Source: an uncultured Pseudomonadota bacterium (GTDB taxonomy: Bacteria > Myxococcota_A > UBA796 > SXON01). Taken from it: 64,000 nt of DNA. The stretch lies in NCBI GenBank assembly GCA_903844155.1, contig CAIMSU010000286.1:17904-81903 (forward strand), given 5' to 3'. This document shows positions 30,063 to 37,025 of this stretch, one piece after another. Position numbers and translations under genes: made by a program. The notes beneath the pieces were generated by a model, which saw nothing but the letters and a program-made list of their open reading frames with translations, was not told where the DNA came from and made no database searches. Each line of letters begins with the position of its first letter. Position 1 is the first letter of the stretch.

Positions 30063-30500
30063 CTACTTCGTCCACTCCAACTGCGATTTGGCGCCCGCGT
30101 CGAAGGGGTTCACCTTCTTGTCGTTCACGGTCGCGTCGAAGGTGACCTCGGTGACGGTGAGCGTCACGATGACCCCGTCGACCGACTTGACGGTGCCGTT
30201 GGCGATGCCGAGCCACATGGTGACGTCGGCCCCGAAGATCGTGGTGCTGACCCACTTGGAGAGCGATCCGGTCGCGCCGGGCGGCGGCGTCTGCCCCCCC
30301 GTTATCTTGAGCTTTACCGTGTGCGAATCGCCCGAAACCAGCGTAGCCTCCAGCGTGCCGGTGACGGTGGCCGGCGCGGGGGTCGCAGCCGCGGCCGGTG
30401 TGGCGGGCGCGGCAGCAGGCGGGGGCGCCCCAGGGTCGCCAGCCAGCGCGGGGGTGGCGAGGAGGAGGGCGAACAGGGGAAGGCGGGAAGGACGGGGCAT
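30063..30500 (-). CDS. Small secreted protein of unknown function
   Basis: The 145-residue protein has a signal peptide (MPRPSRLPLFALLLATPALA) and a long Ala/Pro/Thr linker, and then a compact beta-rich domain starting at VTGTLEATLVSGDSHTVKLK. The domain contains LSKWVSTTIFGADVTMWLGI and TVKSVDGVIVTLTVTEVTFD and ends KVNPFDAGAKSQLEWTK. No family is recognised. It converges with the broken winged-helix gene 20 bp away. The shared 214-bp upstream region with the STAND-like gene holds TTGACG (30663-30668) but no convincing minus-10. Confidence 0.75.
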   Translation of the reverse strand: MPRPSRLPLFALLLATPALAGDPGAPPPAAAPATPAAAATPAPATVTGTLEATLVSGDSHTVKLKITGGQTPPPGATGSLSKWVSTTIFGADVTMWLGIANGTVKSVDGVIVTLTVTEVTFDATVNDKKVNPFDAGAKSQLEWTK

Positions 30501-30714
30501 TCGGGTTCGGTAACCCGGGCAGATGGCGAACGAACCGAGCCCGCGCGGGGGCGACGCGGCGTTCCAAAGCAGACGCCGGAACCCGCGAAGGGTTTGCGGA
30601 GCCGCCCAAGAGGTCCAGGCGGACCCGCGAGCGGTTTTGACTGTAAACTTTGAACCCTGCTCTTGACGCGTCACCAGATATCTTGTAGCCTGACCGCCTA
30701 TCGGAGCCTCGCCC

Positions 30715-31725
30715 ATGGACCGCAACGCCCGCCGCATGGAGATTTTCCAGCACCGCAGCAGCACGGTCTTCGACCGCGATCACGTGTACATCGAGGCCGC
30801 GCTGCGGGGCCGGACAGCGCGGAAAGTGCGCAACCAACTCCGGCGCCTGGAGCCGGTGGCGCTCCTGACGCCGCGGTGGACCTCGCCGCAGGCCTTCCTG
30901 GAGGACATCGCGCTCGACCTCGCCGTCGGCGAGCCGTCGATGGGCTGTCGCACGATCTCGTTCCGACCGATGATGGGGCGGAGCACGCCGGAAGCCTGGA
31001 ATTTCATCCTGCGGGTGCTGTCCGAGCTTGGCGGCCGTGAGTTGGCGGGGATCCCGATGGCGCTGAACCGGCGTGGGTTCCACATCGCGGCGGCGTCGCT
31101 GCTGGACAACGCGCACGAGGCGGCCCTGGCCACCAACGCCCCGGGTACCGCGCTCCTGGCGCACGGGGCGCACAACCTGCCGGTGGAGGTCATCAGCGAT
31201 CTGACGGAAGTCTGGGCCGCGTACGCCGACCGCATGCGCGCGGACCGTCGGCTTGTTGTACTGCTGGCTGGAGCGGTGGCGACGCCCGTCCTGGACGTCG
31301 GGAACGCCGCGCGCATCGACCTGGCGGACTTCGCAGAAGCGGAGGCCGCAGCGACCTTTCTACGGCACGTTGGCGGAATGCCGTTCCCGGTGCTGCAGCG
31401 GGTGAGCCGGTTCACGGGCGGCGTGCCGGCGCTGGTGGACGCATTGTGTGCCGGTGCCGCTGAGCTCGGCCACATTCCACTCCAGACCGGTGAATTGTTC
31501 CGCTTGATGGGGCCGTTGGCCGACGACGTCCGCGCCGCCGTCTCGACTGCGATGCACTCGCCTGCCCACGCGGAGCGCATCCTGGAGCTGGCGAACGGCG
31601 AGGCGCGGGTCGAGAACGCCGAGCTGGACGACCAACTGCTGATGGCCGGGCTGATCCGACGGTCGCGGGTCACAGGGCTGCCGCACGTCGAGCTTCGCGC
31701 GCCGGCGCTGGCCGCTGTGTTCTAG
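30715..31725 (+). CDS. STAND-like AAA protein with degenerate P-loop
   Basis: The 336-residue protein has the order of a STAND/AAA_16 ATPase module but has lost its phosphate-binding loop. Where Walker A would stand it reads VALLTPRWTSPQAFLEDIAL; the usual GxxGxGKT is gone. Later landmarks remain: ALLAHGAHNLPVEVISDLTE (Walker B position, without acidic pair), RRLVVLLAG (sensor strand) and VSRFTGGVPALVDALCAGAA (the TGG-P sensor-2 motif). A winged-helix-like C terminus follows (LLMAGLIRRSRVTGLPHVEL). It is probably a non-ATPase protein-interaction module. No enzyme activity is predicted. No partner is adjacent. Confidence 0.78.
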   Translation: MDRNARRMEIFQHRSSTVFDRDHVYIEAALRGRTARKVRNQLRRLEPVALLTPRWTSPQAFLEDIALDLAVGEPSMGCRTISFRPMMGRSTPEAWNFILRVLSELGGRELAGIPMALNRRGFHIAAASLLDNAHEAALATNAPGTALLAHGAHNLPVEVISDLTEVWAAYADRMRADRRLVVLLAGAVATPVLDVGNAARIDLADFAEAEAAATFLRHVGGMPFPVLQRVSRFTGGVPALVDALCAGAAELGHIPLQTGELFRLMGPLADDVRAAVSTAMHSPAHAERILELANGEARVENAELDDQLLMAGLIRRSRVTGLPHVELRAPALAAVF

Positions 31726-31888
31726 ACCCATCGCCGCCCAACGCGAGCCGATGCGCCGCGTAGCGGCTCACCGAGCGGTGCCGTCGGGCATACAAAAGCA
31801 GCGATCCGCGCGCGCATAGGTCGTCTGCGGGTTTGACCGCGAGGCGGAATTCCGCCACGATGAGCATCTCAGAGTCGAGGCCGCATCC

Positions 31889-33622
31889 ATGGAGACCGTC
31901 GCCCACCCCGAACCCCGCGCGGACGCCCGCCCGCCCGCCCGTCCAGGCACCCTCGCCCGTCACCCTCGCACGCCGTCGCCCGCCCCTGCCGTACCCGCGT
32001 CCGCCCGGGAGATGGTGCAGAACGCGCTCCTCGGCCAACGCGTCCAGCCCGCCGCCAACGTGCCGATCGACTCGGAGTACGCCGCCCGGCCCTTCCACGT
32101 CGTACTCGTCACCATCTACAGCGTCGAGAACGCGGGCATCCGCTACGTCTCCGCGGCGCTGAAGCGCGCAGGGTTCGACACCACCATCGTGTTCTTGCGC
32201 GACTGGCGCCACAACCAGCTTGAAATGCCGAGCGACCGCGAGTTTCGCATGGTGCTCGACATCATCCGGCAGAAGGGCGCGGACATGGTCGGCGTGGGCT
32301 TCATGTCGTCGCTCCTGCCGATGGCGCGCGAGCTCTCCAAGCGGATCAAGGCGACTTTTCCGGACACGCCGCTCGTCTGGGGCGGCATCCATCCGACCAG
32401 CGTGCCCGCGGAGTGCATGAAGGACACCGACTACCTTTGCGTGGGCGAAGGCGAGCTTGCCGCGATCGACCTCGCCACCGCGCTGCGCGACGGCCTGCCG
32501 ACGCACAACATCCCGAACATCTGGGCGAACCTCGACGGGCAGATCTACCAGAACAAGCCGCGCCCGCTCATGCAGGAGCTGGACTGGCTGCCGTACCCGG
32601 ACGTCGTCGACGATAACAAATACTACATCGAAGGCGGCAAAGTCCGCATCGAGGAGCCGTGGAAGCGCACGGCCGAGTACCGGATCTACTTCTCGCGCGG
32701 CTGCCCGTACAACTGCTCCTACTGCTACGTCAGCATCCTCCGCGACGTCTACAACGAGAAGGGTCGCCAGTTCTACCGCGCCCGCTCCGTACAGCACATC
32801 CTCGGCGAATTGGAGTACATCCGGACCGAATTCGCCAAGACCGCCCGCATCAAGATCGACGACGACACCAGCTTTGCGTTCGGCCAGGAGTGGATGGACG
32901 AGTTCCTCTCCGAATACCCCAAGCGCGTCGGCGTGCCGTTCGAGTGCCTGCTCATCCCGCCCATGATGCGGCCGGACATGCTGAAAAAGCTGATGGAAGT
33001 TGGGTTGATCCGCGTCCAGACCGGGATTGAGTCCGGCAGCTCCAAGGAGTCCAAGGAGATCCACAACCGCTCGCCGGGCAACACGAGCATCCTGAAGTTC
33101 GCCGAGGCGAACAAGGAGATGGGGCTCGACGTCGTGTACGACGTCATCATCGACAACCCGCACGCGACGGAGGAGATGAAGATCGAGACGGCCGAGTTCC
33201 TGCTCCAATTGCCCCTTCCCTACTCGATCTATTTCTACTCGCTCAACTACTTTCCGGGCACCGTGCTCACCAAGAAGGGCCTCGCTGACGGCAGCCTCAA
33301 GTTCGAGGAGGTCGAGGGGCAGTCCCACAAGGCCTGGCACCAGTTCCGCGTGTCGATGGACTGGCCGCGGAGCGACGAAGACAAGTTCTACCTCGCGATC
33401 TTCTGCCTCGCCTCCAAGGGCTTCGTGCCGCGGCCGTTCATCCGCAAGCTGATCGACGAGCGCGAGATCTGGAAGAAGAACGTGGAGCCGATCTTCCTGC
33501 TGGCGTGGGCCTCGAACTACATCCGCATGTTCTACGTGGCGATGAAGTACTTCGAACGGGGCGAGCTGACGTGGTTCAAGATCCGGCAGTACGGGTCGCT
33601 GCGAAAGCTGATCAGCCAGTAA
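31889..33622 (+). CDS. B12-binding-domain radical SAM enzyme
   Basis: The 577-residue protein has a disordered Pro/Arg-rich N terminus of about 40 residues, a B12-binding-type domain (VVLVTIYSVENAGIRYVSAA, VGVGFMSSLLPMARELSKRI, VWGGIHPTSVP; residues about 65-190), and the radical SAM core. The cluster motif is CPYNCSYC at residues 271-278. The core continues with ARIKIDDDTSFAFGQEWMDE and LIRVQTGIESGSSKESKEIH. The C-terminal extension is rich in aromatics. Such enzymes do methylation or rearrangement on lipids, antibiotics or peptides. The ATG at 31889 has GAGG eight bases upstream. The next gene is coupled (TAATG), making it the best substrate or partner candidate. Confidence 0.9.
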   Translation: METVAHPEPRADARPPARPGTLARHPRTPSPAPAVPASAREMVQNALLGQRVQPAANVPIDSEYAARPFHVVLVTIYSVENAGIRYVSAALKRAGFDTTIVFLRDWRHNQLEMPSDREFRMVLDIIRQKGADMVGVGFMSSLLPMARELSKRIKATFPDTPLVWGGIHPTSVPAECMKDTDYLCVGEGELAAIDLATALRDGLPTHNIPNIWANLDGQIYQNKPRPLMQELDWLPYPDVVDDNKYYIEGGKVRIEEPWKRTAEYRIYFSRGCPYNCSYCYVSILRDVYNEKGRQFYRARSVQHILGELEYIRTEFAKTARIKIDDDTSFAFGQEWMDEFLSEYPKRVGVPFECLLIPPMMRPDMLKKLMEVGLIRVQTGIESGSSKESKEIHNRSPGNTSILKFAEANKEMGLDVVYDVIIDNPHATEEMKIETAEFLLQLPLPYSIYFYSLNYFPGTVLTKKGLADGSLKFEEVEGQSHKAWHQFRVSMDWPRSDEDKFYLAIFCLASKGFVPRPFIRKLIDEREIWKKNVEPIFLLAWASNYIRMFYVAMKYFERGELTWFKIRQYGSLRKLISQ

Positions 33623-33858
33623 TGGGACTCCTGCGCTCGCTCGCGAAGAAGGTGCTGGGGCGGCCGGAGACTGCGTCGTCGACCGGGGCTGGGGCGACGA
33701 AGGCGGCGTCGGGCGATGGGGCGACGGGTGCGGCGACGAAGCCGGCGACGGGGTCGACGGAGAAGGCAGCTTCGACGGACAAAGCCGGCACGGAAAAGCC
33801 CTGGTACCTCGACGGGCAGAACGACGGCTGGGACACGACGGATGTGAAGAAGGAGTAG
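33622..33858 (+). CDS. Small 78-residue protein coupled to the radical SAM gene
   Basis: The ATG at 33622 overlaps the radical SAM stop (TAATG), a sign of translational coupling. The product has a basic amphipathic N terminus (MGLLRSLAKKVLGRPETASS), a 40-residue Ala/Thr/Gly linker with repeated charged residues, and a distinct acidic aromatic C terminus (WYLDGQNDGWDTTDVKKE). It has no signal peptide, Cys or transmembrane segment. The layout (helical leader, flexible linker, compact tail) is what a modified-peptide precursor or small scaffold would show, but no cleavage motif is evident and no maturation genes follow. A protein-interaction tag for the radical SAM enzyme is another reading. Confidence 0.7.
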   Translation: MGLLRSLAKKVLGRPETASSTGAGATKAASGDGATGAATKPATGSTEKAASTDKAGTEKPWYLDGQNDGWDTTDVKKE

Positions 33859-33862
33859 GTGG

Positions 33863-34261
33863 ATGCTGGCGTTGCTGCTGATTGGGCGGCTGGCGATGGC
33901 GGCGGAGACGGTGCCGATGTCGCCGTTGCCGCTACCGGACCGTGCCGAAGGCCGAGCCCATACCGGCCGCGCCCTCATCAGAGCGGGCGCCGTCGGTGCC
34001 GCGGTTGGGCTGACCACGGTGAGCGCGGGTGTGATCGTGGCGCTGATCCCCACCCCACCCTGCAATTCCTATAAGGACAACGAAGGATACATCATCCCGG
34101 GGATGGAGCTCGGACTGGCGGGATTCGCCGTGATGGCGACAAGCGCGCCGCTGTTCATCGCGGGCGCGGTGGTGAACGCGGCGGGCCACCATCACGGGGA
34201 GGCCGCGAGGGTGCAGCTCTCCGCGGGTCCGCGAAAGGTCGTCCTGTCGGGGACGTTCTGA
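33863..34261 (+). CDS. Small predicted membrane/exported protein
   Basis: The 132-residue protein starts four bases after the previous gene ends. It has a signal-like N terminus (MLALLLIGRLAMAAETVP), a hydrophobic helix (AGAVGAAVGLTTVSAGVIVA), a loop with one Cys (PPCNSYKDNEGYIIPGMELG) and a second helix (AGFAVMATSAPLFIAGAVVN). A His-containing segment (AGHHHGEAARVQLSAG) precedes a beta-like tail. No family is recognised. It probably shares the transcript of the radical SAM and small-protein genes; whether it is functionally linked is unknown. Confidence 0.7.
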   Translation: MLALLLIGRLAMAAETVPMSPLPLPDRAEGRAHTGRALIRAGAVGAAVGLTTVSAGVIVALIPTPPCNSYKDNEGYIIPGMELGLAGFAVMATSAPLFIAGAVVNAAGHHHGEAARVQLSAGPRKVVLSGTF

Positions 34262-34268
34262 GCGCCGA

Positions 34269-34814
34269 CTACGGCAACAATTCCGCGACCTTCCACATCA
34301 ATCCCAGCTCCGGCACCTCGACCTCCAGCGTGTCGTCCAGCAGCGTCACGCGGTGGTAACGACCGTCGCCCGGCTGCTCGTGGACCTCGATGCGGCGCTC
34401 CGGCAGGTTGACGAGCCAGTACACGGGCACGCCCGCGCTCGCGTAGATCGCGGCTTTCTCATGGTCTATCTGTCCGGACGAGAACGCCACTTCGACGACG
34501 AGGACGGTCTCCGAGCCGAGGGGGTGGCGGTCGAGGAACTCCGCCCGGGAGACGGAGATGTCTGGCTCGGGGACGCTATGCGCGTCGCACCGGAGCGGGA
34601 CCTGGTCCTTGACGAACCGGATCTCGCCGTAGGCCCGGTCAAGCCGGCGACGGAGTCGATCCTTGATGGTGGAGTGCAGCGGACCTTGCGGTGGCATGAA
34701 AACGAGCTCCCCATCAATCAGCTCATACGGATCTTCCGGCCGAATCACCCCAGCCTCAACGATCTTGTCGATCTCGACGGCGGTCCATCGGCGGTTCTGG
34801 TGTTGCGCGAGCAT
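34269..34814 (-). CDS. Uma2-family putative restriction endonuclease
   Basis: Uma2 proteins have a PD-(D/E)xK nuclease fold and are common in genomes of cyanobacteria and myxobacteria, with no defined substrate. The 181-residue protein has the family layout: YELIDGELVFMPPQGPLHST, SVPEPDISVSRAEFLD (the Asp of the active site), TVLVVEVAFSSGQIDHEKAA (the ExK-type strand, with Glu then Ser in place of Lys) and YASAGVPVYWLVNLPERRIE. The change at the Lys position is common in the family. The gene converges with the preceding operon 7 bp away. The adjacent region to the right is decayed DNA. Confidence 0.9.
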   Translation of the reverse strand: MLAQHQNRRWTAVEIDKIVEAGVIRPEDPYELIDGELVFMPPQGPLHSTIKDRLRRRLDRAYGEIRFVKDQVPLRCDAHSVPEPDISVSRAEFLDRHPLGSETVLVVEVAFSSGQIDHEKAAIYASAGVPVYWLVNLPERRIEVHEQPGDGRYHRVTLLDDTLEVEVPELGLMWKVAELLP

Positions 34815-34875
34815 GGCACAGCATAGCCGAGTGGATGCGGGACCGCGTGTTCGCCCGACTCACGCGCCTGCGGTG

Positions 34876-34932
34876 GACTCATGGTCGTGTTCTTGGCGCG
34901 ATCACCGACTCATGGTCCTGATTTTGGCGCGA
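34876..34932 (+). repeat. Direct repeat pair, 31-bp spacing, left arm
   Basis: Two 26-base copies start at 34876 and 34907. Both begin GACTCATGGTC and end TTGGCGCGA, with four differences between them. They are one arm of an imperfect inverted repeat whose other arm lies at 35111-35167. A small mobile element or an iteron-like site is possible. Confidence 0.6.
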
Positions 34933-35110
34933 CGGAGGCGGCGCAGGTGATCTCGAAGCACACCCCGCGTGGCGCAGCGAACCGGTCGCCCAGCCTTCGC
35001 CAGCGCGCCAACCGACAAACGCCGGTTTTTCCGGAAGGTGGCCGGGCGTGCTGGCGACGTTTCGCACCAACACCCCAACCGCATCGCCATCCCAACCCTC
35101 GGTCCCGCGT

Positions 35111-35167
35111 CCGGCGCCAAAGCGCGCACCATGACTCCGCAATCGCGCCAAATCCGACACCTTGACC
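35111..35167 (-). repeat. Inverted copy of the 31-bp-spaced repeat, right arm
   Basis: On the minus strand this stretch carries GTCATGGT and two TTTGGCGC cores with the same spacing as in 34876-34932; about 37 of 57 aligned bases agree without gaps. The two arms enclose about 180 bp in which I see no gene. Together they could be the ends of a roughly 290-bp miniature element. Confidence 0.5.
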
Positions 35168-35237
35168 CCCGGCCTGGCTCCCCATCCGACCGCAAATGGG
35201 CCACAGCCGGCCCGCGCCACGGACGAACCGGGTCGCG

Positions 35238-35990
35238 CCACTCCGCTTCGTTGTTCGGCTCGTCGCACTCGGCGATCTGCCCGGTTGGATCGACCATGGC
35301 GCGGAGGCCCCCGGCAAGCGCGGGGGGCGACATCGAAAACGTCAGGTACCGGCCGGTGCCTGCGGGTAGGGGCGCGGTGACGGTCGCTTCGCCGACGACG
35401 TCCTCGAAGTCGATGCTCTCCAGCTCAACGTCGAAGTCGGCGTCCACCGCCCGTTCGCTGGCGTTCGCAACGCGGACGGTCACGATCGCGTCCGTGGCGC
35501 AGTCCGCGACGCAAACGTCCGTGATCGCGACCGCCAGATCCGGCAGGCTGGCCAACGCCGCCGCCCCGCCCTGCCATACGTTCTGGCCCTGCGTCGCGAG
35601 CGTGGCGCCGGTGTGGTCGAGGACGACGAGAACGCCGCCGTCGTTGACGAGGATCTCGTGGAGACCGTCGCCGTCGAGATCGGCGAGCGAGAACGGGGCC
35701 AGTTGCGTTCGGGCGAGGTGTATGTCCACAGCGGCGTGGGGTCCGTTAGGAGGCGTTGTACCCGTTGCCGCCGGAGTGCAAACAGGTCGCAAGCAACATG
35801 CCGTCCGCGTGGAACATGTTGACCTCGCCTTCCGCACGCGCGCGGCGTGGAGCGCCCAGGCGGCGGCGGGAGGCGTCACCCGCCACTTCTCGATGAACTC
35901 CCCGGTGAATGGCGTGATCGTCCCGCCGCAAGTCACGGTGATGGGCTCGGCGGCATCGGGCGGCGCGACGTCCGGGACGGCCCGAACCCC
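35238..35990 (-). pseudogene. Decayed CARDB/FG-GAP surface-protein gene
   Basis: Pieces of one secreted-type protein are spread over two minus-strand frames. One frame reads VTCGGTITPFTGEFIEKWRV; another continues EVNMFHADGMLLATCLHSGG and stops; the first resumes with SLADLDGDGLHEILVNDGGV, an FG-GAP calcium-binding repeat. A CARDB adhesion domain follows: SLPDLAVAITDVCVADCATD, EATVTAPLPAGTGRYLTFSM and AMVDPTGQIAECDEPNNEAE. The reading frame thereafter becomes incoherent. Two frame changes and loss of both ends mark it as a pseudogene. The rest of 34815-36117 outside this feature and the repeats shows nothing I can support. Boundaries are approximate. Confidence 0.6.
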
Positions 35991-36117
35991 GTGACAACCT
36001 GTGACCACGCCGACGGCCCCGCGCCTGAAGGAACCGGCCCCAGCCGCGTTCCAGCTTGTGAAGGTTCGGATTTCCCGGCCCTTCACCCGGCGGAAAGCCG
36101 CCGATTCGAGGTACGTC

Positions 36118-36963
36118 ATGTTCGCAGCCCTCCCCCTCCTCGCCGCCCTGCTCACCACTCCCGCCCACGCCGGTGTCGTGGTTCGCGTCGGTGTCCCCGG
36201 GCTGTCCATCGCCTTCAACCCCTGGGCCCCTGACTACCGCCCCGCGCCCCGCCCCGGGTACAACTGGGTCGCCGGCTACTACAACGGCTACGGCGAGTTC
36301 GTCCCCGGCCGCTGGGTCCCCAACTACAGCCGCGCCGGGTACGGCTGGGTGGACGGCTACTGGAACGGTGGCAACTGGATGGACGGCTACTGGCGCGAGG
36401 AGCGCCGCGCCGGCTTCGCCTGGGTCAACGGGTACTACTCCAGCGGCCGCTGGGTCGACGGGTACTGGGGCGCCGAGCGCGCCGAAGCCGCCCGCGACGC
36501 CTGGGCCCGGGACGCCCGCGCTGACGGCTACGAGGCCGACCGCCGCGCCGCCGCCTACGGGGAGTCTCGCGCGAACCGCGGTGAGGCCGACCGCCGCGCC
36601 TCGGAGGCCCGGGCCCACAGCGACGCCCGCAACAGCCACACCTACGCCAGCAACTCGCAGGCGGCCCATGACCAGGCGGCGCAGGACCGGGCGCAGCAGG
36701 ACCGCGGCAGCTCGAACAGCGGTAGCCAGCACGGCTCCAGCAGCTCCTCCGGGTCCAACAGCCAGCACGGATCCAGCGGGTCCTCCGGGTCCTCCGGGTC
36801 CAACAGCCAGCACGGATCCAGCGGGTCCTCCGGGTCCTCCGGGTCCAACAGCCAGCACGGATCCAGCGGGTCCTCCGGGTCCAGCGGCTCGACGACCTCG
36901 TCGACCAGCCACCAGGCCGCGACGCACGCCAACCACGCGAGCACGCAGCGCCGCAGCCACTGA
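36118..36963 (+). CDS. Secreted WxxGxW-repeat protein with Ser/Gly-rich C terminus
   Basis: The 281-residue protein has a signal peptide (MFAALPLLAALLTTPAHA) from the ATG at 36118, which follows GAGG by six bases. Residues about 35-115 are tandem YxW/WxxGxW motifs: YNWVAGYYNGYGEFVPGRWV, YGWVDGYWNGGNWMDGYW and FAWVNGYYSSGRWVDGYW. Such BcpO-type repeats occur in secreted and envelope proteins of unknown function. A charged Ala/Arg/Asp middle (about 70 residues) and a low-complexity Ser/Gly/Gln tail follow. The tail includes three perfect-period 15-residue repeats (GSNSQHGSSGSSGSS). The other reading frames of the tail look collagen-like but are shadows. Confidence 0.85.
   Translation: MFAALPLLAALLTTPAHAGVVVRVGVPGLSIAFNPWAPDYRPAPRPGYNWVAGYYNGYGEFVPGRWVPNYSRAGYGWVDGYWNGGNWMDGYWREERRAGFAWVNGYYSSGRWVDGYWGAERAEAARDAWARDARADGYEADRRAAAYGESRANRGEADRRASEARAHSDARNSHTYASNSQAAHDQAAQDRAQQDRGSSNSGSQHGSSSSSGSNSQHGSSGSSGSSGSNSQHGSSGSSGSSGSNSQHGSSGSSGSSGSTTSSTSHQAATHANHASTQRRSH
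36751..36885 (+). repeat. Three tandem 45-bp repeats inside the WxxGxW protein gene
   Basis: Units start at 36751, 36796 and 36841 with exact 45-bp period and encode GSNSQHGSSGSSGSS. Near identity at the DNA level indicates recent expansion, and the copy number may vary between strains. Confidence 0.85.
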
Positions 36964-36982
36964 TCCAGCGGCCAGGCACACC

Positions 36983-37010
36983 GGGCGCGGTCCTTCAAGG
37001 GGCCGCGCCC
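36983..37010 (+). terminator. Strong hairpin after the WxxGxW gene
   Basis: GGGCGCGG and CCGCGCCC form a perfect 8-bp stem, with an inner CCTT-C-AAGG helix in the loop. It starts 19 bases after the stop codon. No T tract follows, so it may act as a terminator or as an mRNA stabiliser. Confidence 0.6.
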
Positions 37011-37025
37011 TTCGCCGTTCCGGCT

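Noticed and set aside
34876..35167. Repeat arrays as a CRISPR
   Set aside because: Only two units per arm with about 5-base gaps, degenerate and inverted; no spacers or cas genes.
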